This document shows positions 1 to 5,537 of a DNA stretch of 5,537 nucleotides, one piece after another. Source of the DNA: an uncultured Lachnospiraceae bacterium (GTDB lineage Bacteria; Bacillota; Clostridia; Lachnospirales; Lachnospiraceae); NCBI GenBank assembly GCA_902782655.1, contig CACZNY010000408.1:1-5537 (forward strand), given 5' to 3'. The notes beneath the pieces are model-generated. The model did not search any database and was not told the origin of the DNA. It saw nothing but the letters and a program-made list of their open reading frames with translations. A program made the position numbers and the translations under genes. Every line of letters begins with the position of its first letter. Within the stretch, counting starts at the first letter, position 1.

Positions 1-975
1 CGCAGCGCGATAGCCGAAAATGATTATAAGGCAAGAGGCTGTGACATAGCTGATGATGAGATCTTTGTTTCGGACGGAGCAAAAAGTGATTCGGGTAATA
101 TTCAGGAAATATTCGATGATAAATGCCGGATAGCTGTCTGCGATCCGGTGTATCCGGTCTATGTGGATTCCAATGTGATGGCCGGAAGGACAGGGCTTTA
201 TGATGAGGGAACGGGGCGTTTTTCAAAGGTCATATATATGCCCTGTACGGCAGAGAATGATTTCGCGCCGGTCTTCCCGGAGGAAGTGCCCGATATGATC
301 TATATCTGCTCGCCGAATAACCCGACAGGGACGGCAATGAGCAGGGAGAATCTTCAGAAATGGGTTGATTATGCGAATGAGAACCACTCGGTGATAATAT
401 ATGATGCCGCTTACGAGGCATATATCACCGAGGCGGAGGTGCCTCATTCGATCTATGAATGCGAGGGTGCCAGAACCTGTGCCATAGAGATACATTCCTT
501 CTCAAAGAATGCGGGCTTTACCGGAGTGAGGCTTGGATATACGGTGATCCCAAAGGACTTGAAGGATGCAGACGGAACAGCTTTTCACGGCCTTTGGGCA
601 AGGCGTCACGGGACGAAGTTTAACGGCGCTCCCTACATACAGCAGAGGGCGGGAGCCGCTGTTTATTCGGAAGAGGGCAAAAAGGAGATTAAGGCTCTGG
701 TTTCTTATTATATGGAGAATGCAGGGACCATAAAGGATGGTCTTACGGATGCCGGATATACGGTTTACGGCGGAGTGAATGCGCCTTACATCTGGCTTAA
801 GACTCCGGACGGGATGAAGAGCTGGGATTTCTTTGACAGGCTGCTGAAGGATGCGAATGTAGTCGGCACACCGGGGTCAGGCTTCGGACCTTCGGGAGAG
901 GGATATTTCAGGCTTACGGCATTCGGCACACATGAGAGCACGGCCGAGGCTGTGGAAAGAATAAAAAAGATCTGA
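1..975 (+). CDS. dapL: LL-diaminopimelate aminotransferase, 5'-truncated by window edge
   Basis: This is a fold-type I PLP-dependent aminotransferase. It converts tetrahydrodipicolinate plus glutamate to LL-2,6-diaminopimelate and 2-oxoglutarate in the cytoplasm, the one-step aminotransferase route to meso-DAP and lysine. The frame is open from base 1, and 324 residues are visible; the family is usually about 400-410, so roughly 80 N-terminal residues lie outside the window. A GTG at 148 is internal, because conserved sequence continues upstream of it. Visible residues: SDGAK at 24-28 (the familiar SDGAKCD here reads SDGAKSD), SPNNPTG at 104-110, the PLP-contacting Asp135 and Tyr138 in YDAAY, SFSK at 166-169 with Lys169 as the Schiff-base lysine (codon 505-507), then GFTGVRLG, and Arg304 in YFRLTAFG as the substrate-carboxylate arginine. 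No frameshift or missing key residue is seen. It ends 97 bases before clpC and is probably transcribed separately. The assignment rests on motif and overall similarity to DapL from memory. Confidence 0.93.
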   Translation, partial: RSAIAENDYKARGCDIADDEIFVSDGAKSDSGNIQEIFDDKCRIAVCDPVYPVYVDSNVMAGRTGLYDEGTGRFSKVIYMPCTAENDFAPVFPEEVPDMIYICSPNNPTGTAMSRENLQKWVDYANENHSVIIYDAAYEAYITEAEVPHSIYECEGARTCAIEIHSFSKNAGFTGVRLGYTVIPKDLKDADGTAFHGLWARRHGTKFNGAPYIQQRAGAAVYSEEGKKEIKALVSYYMENAGTIKDGLTDAGYTVYGGVNAPYIWLKTPDGMKSWDFFDRLLKDANVVGTPGSGFGPSGEGYFRLTAFGTHESTAEAVERIKKI

Positions 976-1072
976 TGCCACATAAATATCAGAATGATAT
1001 CAACAATGCTTCAGTACTTTTGGCGTCTGAATCATATGATATTATATTAATAATAAAAGTTAGATACTGAAA
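976..1072 (+). promoter_or_regulatory. AT-rich intergenic leader with short palindromes upstream of clpC
   Basis: This gap holds no gene. It contains the inverted repeat ATATCA-GAA-TGATAT (986-1000), the overlapping perfect palindrome TGATATCA (995-1002) and the perfect 10-base palindrome ATCATATGAT (1031-1040). The hexamer ATATCA or its complement recurs at 986, 995, 997 and 1037. None of the stems is followed by a T-run, so I do not call a terminator for dapL. I find no CIRCE element (TTAGCACTC/GAGTGCTAA) and no CtsR heptamer tandem (GGTCAAA-type). The palindromes could be binding sites for an unknown regulator, or chance in AT-rich DNA. Confidence 0.4.
1020..1048 (+). promoter_or_regulatory. 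Candidate sigma-A-type promoter for clpC
   Basis: TTGGCG at 1020-1025 (four of six bases match TTGACA) is followed after 17 bases by TATATT at 1043-1048 (five of six match TATAAT). Overlapping alternatives exist: an extended -10, TG-A-TATTAT, at 1037-1045, and TATGAT at 1035-1040, both without a good -35. Transcription from the first would begin about 18 bases before the clpC ATG, leaving a very short leader. AT-rich sequence yields -10 matches easily, so this is a suggestion only. Confidence 0.35.
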
Positions 1073-3647
<2,575 letters not shown>

Positions 3648-3655
<8 letters not shown>

Positions 3656-4052
3656 ACTGATCAAAAGGGAAAGTGACGGTTCCCTTTCCTTCGGGGATTA
3701 CACCCTGCAGGAAAAGACAAAACAGGATGATTTCAAAAATGACGGGAGTTCTTATAAGGTAAAGACTTATAATGAGATAACCAGGCTGGAGCGGGACGGC
3801 GTGCTGGTGTATGAATCGGTGCCGGGGACGAATGTTACTTCGCTTAAAGGCAGCGAGGAGGGACTGGTTTTTGCGATAGAGGGCGGAAAGGATGCCCAGA
3901 TCACTGTAGGAGTCGAGCCGCAGACCAGCTATGGAGTCAGGGTCGGCGGAGAGAGCATCGGAATAATAACATCTAATCTCGGCGGAAAGCTTTCGTTCTC
4001 TGTGGAGCTTGAGGATGCCGGTCAGGTAGCGGTAGAGGTAGTGAAGGCCTGA
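3648..4052 (+). CDS. Conserved small acidic beta-rich protein of unknown function between clpC and radA
   Basis: I do not recognise a characterised function. The 134-residue product has no signal peptide, membrane segment, cysteine or tryptophan, and is acidic (22 Asp/Glu against 14 Lys/Arg). Alternating polar and hydrophobic stretches (LVYESVP at 53-59, AQITVGVEP at 83-91, YGVRVGG at 95-101, KLSFSVEL at 114-121, VAVEVVK at 127-133) suggest an all-beta fold, possibly a small sandwich. The N-terminal part has a polar region with a KVKTYNEITRLERDG stretch (37-51). It overlaps the clpC stop by 8 bases, has the best ribosome-binding site in the window, and stops two bases before radA, so it belongs to the same operon. 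From memory, relatives at this locus in Lachnospiraceae are sometimes labelled endosialidase. I see no sialidase Asp-box (SxDxGxTW) or other catalytic signature, so I would not transfer that name. Being a real gene is well supported by start, spacing and coding character; its function is open. Confidence 0.88.
4043..4047 (+). promoter_or_regulatory. Weak ribosome-binding site for radA
   Basis: GAAGG lies seven bases before ATG 4055, inside the last codons of the preceding gene. It is a modest match to the anti-Shine-Dalgarno. A GAGGT at 4035-4039 is too far away (15 bases). With a two-base gap after the upstream stop, re-initiation by the same ribosomes is likely. Confidence 0.45.
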
Positions 4053-4054
4053 CA

Positions 4055-5443
4055 ATGGCAAAGAACAGGGCCGAGACGGTCTATTTCTGTAAAAACTGCG
4101 GGCACGAATCCGGAAGATGGCTGGGTCAGTGCCCCGCATGCCATGAATGGAATACAATGACGGAGGCGCCGAAAGCAGCTTCCGGAAGGAAGGGCAGGAC
4201 GGCTTCTGCGGCAGCTTCCGGCTCCCAGACCGGAGCCGCAGTGCCTGTAAAGCTTGAAGACATAGAGCTTACGGATGAGCAGCGGACTTCAAGCGGGCTT
4301 AAGGAATTTGACCGGGTTCTGGGCGGCGGCATAGTAACGGGATCTCTGGTCCTGGTCGGAGGCGATCCGGGCATAGGCAAATCTACTATTCTCCTTCAGG
4401 CGGCGAGGGCGATCTCACTTGCGGGCGGGAGAGTTCTTTATGTATCCGGAGAGGAATCGGAAAAGCAGATCAAGATGCGCGCTCAGAGGATCGGGGAGTT
4501 CGGCTCTGATTTTCTCCTTCTCTGCGATACCCTGCTGGATAATGCGATAGCGGTGATCGGGGAAAAGAGGCCTGATTTTGTGGTCATTGATTCCATACAG
4601 ACCATGATGAATGAGGGAGTGGAATCCTCGGCAGGATCCGTGACCCAGGTAAGGGAGTCTACGGCAGCGCTTTTGAAAACCGCCAAGGGACTGGGAATAT
4701 CGATCTTTATCGTGGGGCATGTGACCAAGGAGGGATCGGTAGCAGGTCCCAAGGTGCTGGAGCATATGGTGGATACCGTGCTTTATTTCGAGGGTGACCT
4801 GCAGGGGAGCTACCGGATACTGAGAGCTGTAAAGAACCGTTTCGGGTCTACGAATGAGATAGGCGTCTTTGAGATGAGGCAGGAGGGGCTTAAGGAGGTA
4901 GAGAATCCCTCGGAGTATATGCTTTCAGGAAGGGCGGTAGGATCCTCGGGCAATATCGTAACTTGCGTTATGGAAGGAACCAGGCCGCTTCTTATCGAGA
5001 TACAGGCGCTGGTAACGGATAATACAAGCTTTACATATCCGAGGAGGCAGGCTAACGGGTTTGATTTTAACAGACTGAGCCTTCTGATGGCTGTGCTTGA
5101 AAAGCGTGTGGGGATGCGGCTTTCACAGTCTGATGCATATGTGAATATTGCCGGAGGTCTCAGAGTGTCGGAACCATCGGTGGATCTCGCGGTGGTGATA
5201 GCGATCATCTCATCCTTCAGGAACAGACCGGCCGACAAGGACATGGCGGCCTTTGGGGAGGTGGGTCTTTCCGGGGAGATCCGTGCTGTATCCATGTGCG
5301 AGAGGCGGGTGATAGAGGCGCAGAAGCTTGGCTTCACGAAGGCCATGGTACCCCGGGCGAATCACAGATCGTTAAAGGATATCAGCGGGATAGAGCTTAT
5401 AGAGGTATCTACGCTGGATGACGTGATCACGGTAATACTGTAG
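4055..5443 (+). CDS. radA: DNA repair protein RadA (Sms), branch-migration ATPase
   Basis: RadA is a cytoplasmic RecA-like ATPase that acts as a DnaB-type helicase in recombination, driving branch migration and processing recombination intermediates with RecA. The 462 residues match the family length (about 450-460). Order of parts: a C4 zinc finger (Cys12, Cys15, Cys26, Cys29); an Ala/Ser/Gly-rich linker (about 40-62) richer in small residues than usual; the RecA core with Walker A GGDPGIGKST (102-111, Lys109), Walker B VVIDS (176-180, Asp179) and the RadA-specific KNRFG motif (260-264); then a Lon-like C-terminal domain (about 290-462), including YVNIAGGLRVSEPSVDLA, which lacks the Lon catalytic serine context and is a DNA-binding scaffold, not a protease. 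The conserved YFCKNCG region begins within ten residues of ATG 4055, supporting this start. In many Firmicutes disA follows radA; here the 94 visible downstream bases contain hairpins and no convincing gene. All key residues are intact. Confidence 0.97.
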   Translation: MAKNRAETVYFCKNCGHESGRWLGQCPACHEWNTMTEAPKAASGRKGRTASAAASGSQTGAAVPVKLEDIELTDEQRTSSGLKEFDRVLGGGIVTGSLVLVGGDPGIGKSTILLQAARAISLAGGRVLYVSGEESEKQIKMRAQRIGEFGSDFLLLCDTLLDNAIAVIGEKRPDFVVIDSIQTMMNEGVESSAGSVTQVRESTAALLKTAKGLGISIFIVGHVTKEGSVAGPKVLEHMVDTVLYFEGDLQGSYRILRAVKNRFGSTNEIGVFEMRQEGLKEVENPSEYMLSGRAVGSSGNIVTCVMEGTRPLLIEIQALVTDNTSFTYPRRQANGFDFNRLSLLMAVLEKRVGMRLSQSDAYVNIAGGLRVSEPSVDLAVVIAIISSFRNRPADKDMAAFGEVGLSGEIRAVSMCERRVIEAQKLGFTKAMVPRANHRSLKDISGIELIEVSTLDDVITVIL

Positions 5444-5464
5444 GATTTTACGTTACTGTTCACA

Positions 5465-5497
5465 GCCGAACTGCGCACTTTGCTGCGCAGTTACGGC
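5465..5497. repeat. Long inverted repeat (hairpin) after radA
   Basis: Perfect 9-base arms AACTGCGCA (5469-5477) and TGCGCAGTT (5484-5492) flank a six-base loop. Outside them GCCG (5465-5468) pairs with CGGC (5494-5497) across one unpaired A at 5493, giving a 13-pair stem. It begins 21 bases after the radA stop and could end or stabilise the operon transcript. There is no T-run on either side, so it is not a standard intrinsic terminator. A dispersed palindromic repeat is an alternative. Confidence 0.75.
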
Positions 5498-5513
5498 CCA
5501 AGGAATTATGGCA

Positions 5514-5536
5514 GGCAGGGGTTTTGCCCCATTGCC
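5514..5536. repeat. Second G+C hairpin at the right window edge
   Basis: GGGG (5518-5521) pairs with CCCC (5527-5530) across a five-base TTTTG loop, and GGCA (5514-5517) pairs with TGCC (5533-5536) across a two-base AT bulge. It lies 16 bases after the first hairpin. The element may extend beyond the window, so its full form cannot be judged. Confidence 0.5.
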
Positions 5537-5537
5537 G

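Noticed and set aside
986..1000. Inverted repeat ATATCA-GAA-TGATAT as a dapL terminator.
   Set aside because: The stem is only six A/T-rich pairs and is followed by CAACAATG rather than a T-run.
1012..1030. Possible CtsR operator in the clpC leader around ACTTTTGGCGTCTGA.
   Set aside because: It lacks the tandem GGTCAAA-type heptamers on either strand; the resemblance is limited to TTT followed by GG.
3678..4010. Internal repeat in the small protein (GSLSFGDYTL at residues 11-20 against GGKLSFSVEL at 112-121).
   Set aside because: Similarity is confined to LSF and general beta-strand composition, too weak to claim duplication.
4929..5440. RadA C-terminal Lon-like domain as an active serine protease.
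   Set aside because: The Lon catalytic serine context is absent and this domain is a normal, proteolytically inactive part of RadA.
5508..5537. Possible start of a further gene: ATG at 5508 preceded by AAGGA at 5500-5504, open to the window end for ten codons.
   Set aside because: The spacing of three bases is short, the ten codons lie within the second hairpin, and the peptide is not recognisable. Too little is visible to call a gene.

Overview
The window looks like a chromosomal housekeeping segment from a Clostridia-type Firmicute, most likely a member of the Lachnospiraceae. Three things suggest this: an LL-diaminopimelate aminotransferase of the clostridial kind, a ClpC (UVR/M-domain Clp ATPase) gene followed closely by radA, and a small acidic protein between them that I associate with this family. 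Base composition is balanced, with frequent ATA (Ile) and AGG/AGA (Arg) codons in all genes. All genes are on the + strand and share similar codon use, and I see no sign of recent transfer.

Layout: (1) 1-975, the 3' four-fifths of dapL, cut by the left window edge. (2) 976-1072, a 97-base AT-rich intergenic region with short palindromes and plausible promoter elements, but no recognisable CtsR or CIRCE operator. (3) 1073-3655, clpC, complete, with every expected AAA+ motif and an unusual basic low-complexity C-terminal tail. (4) 3648-4052, a 134-residue protein of unknown function, overlapping clpC by 8 bases and preceded by the strongest Shine-Dalgarno sequence in the window. (5) 4055-5443, radA, complete, starting two bases after the previous stop. 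(6) 5444-5537, a structured tail with a long G+C-rich hairpin and a second smaller one, cut by the right edge.

clpC, the small gene and radA are packed tightly enough to be one transcription and translation unit. It joins regulated proteolysis (ClpC, which works with ClpP) to recombination and repair (RadA branch-migration ATPase). The small protein has no recognisable catalytic motif; its position suggests co-expression, but its role is unknown. dapL supplies LL-diaminopimelate for peptidoglycan and lysine synthesis and is probably a separate unit.

I do not see an obviously new multi-gene system. The points most worth checking are the small clpC-radA linker gene, clpC standing apart from ctsR-mcsA-mcsB while keeping the phosphoarginine-docking glutamates, the SD-less clpC start behind a palindrome-rich leader, the ClpC tail, and the hairpins after radA.
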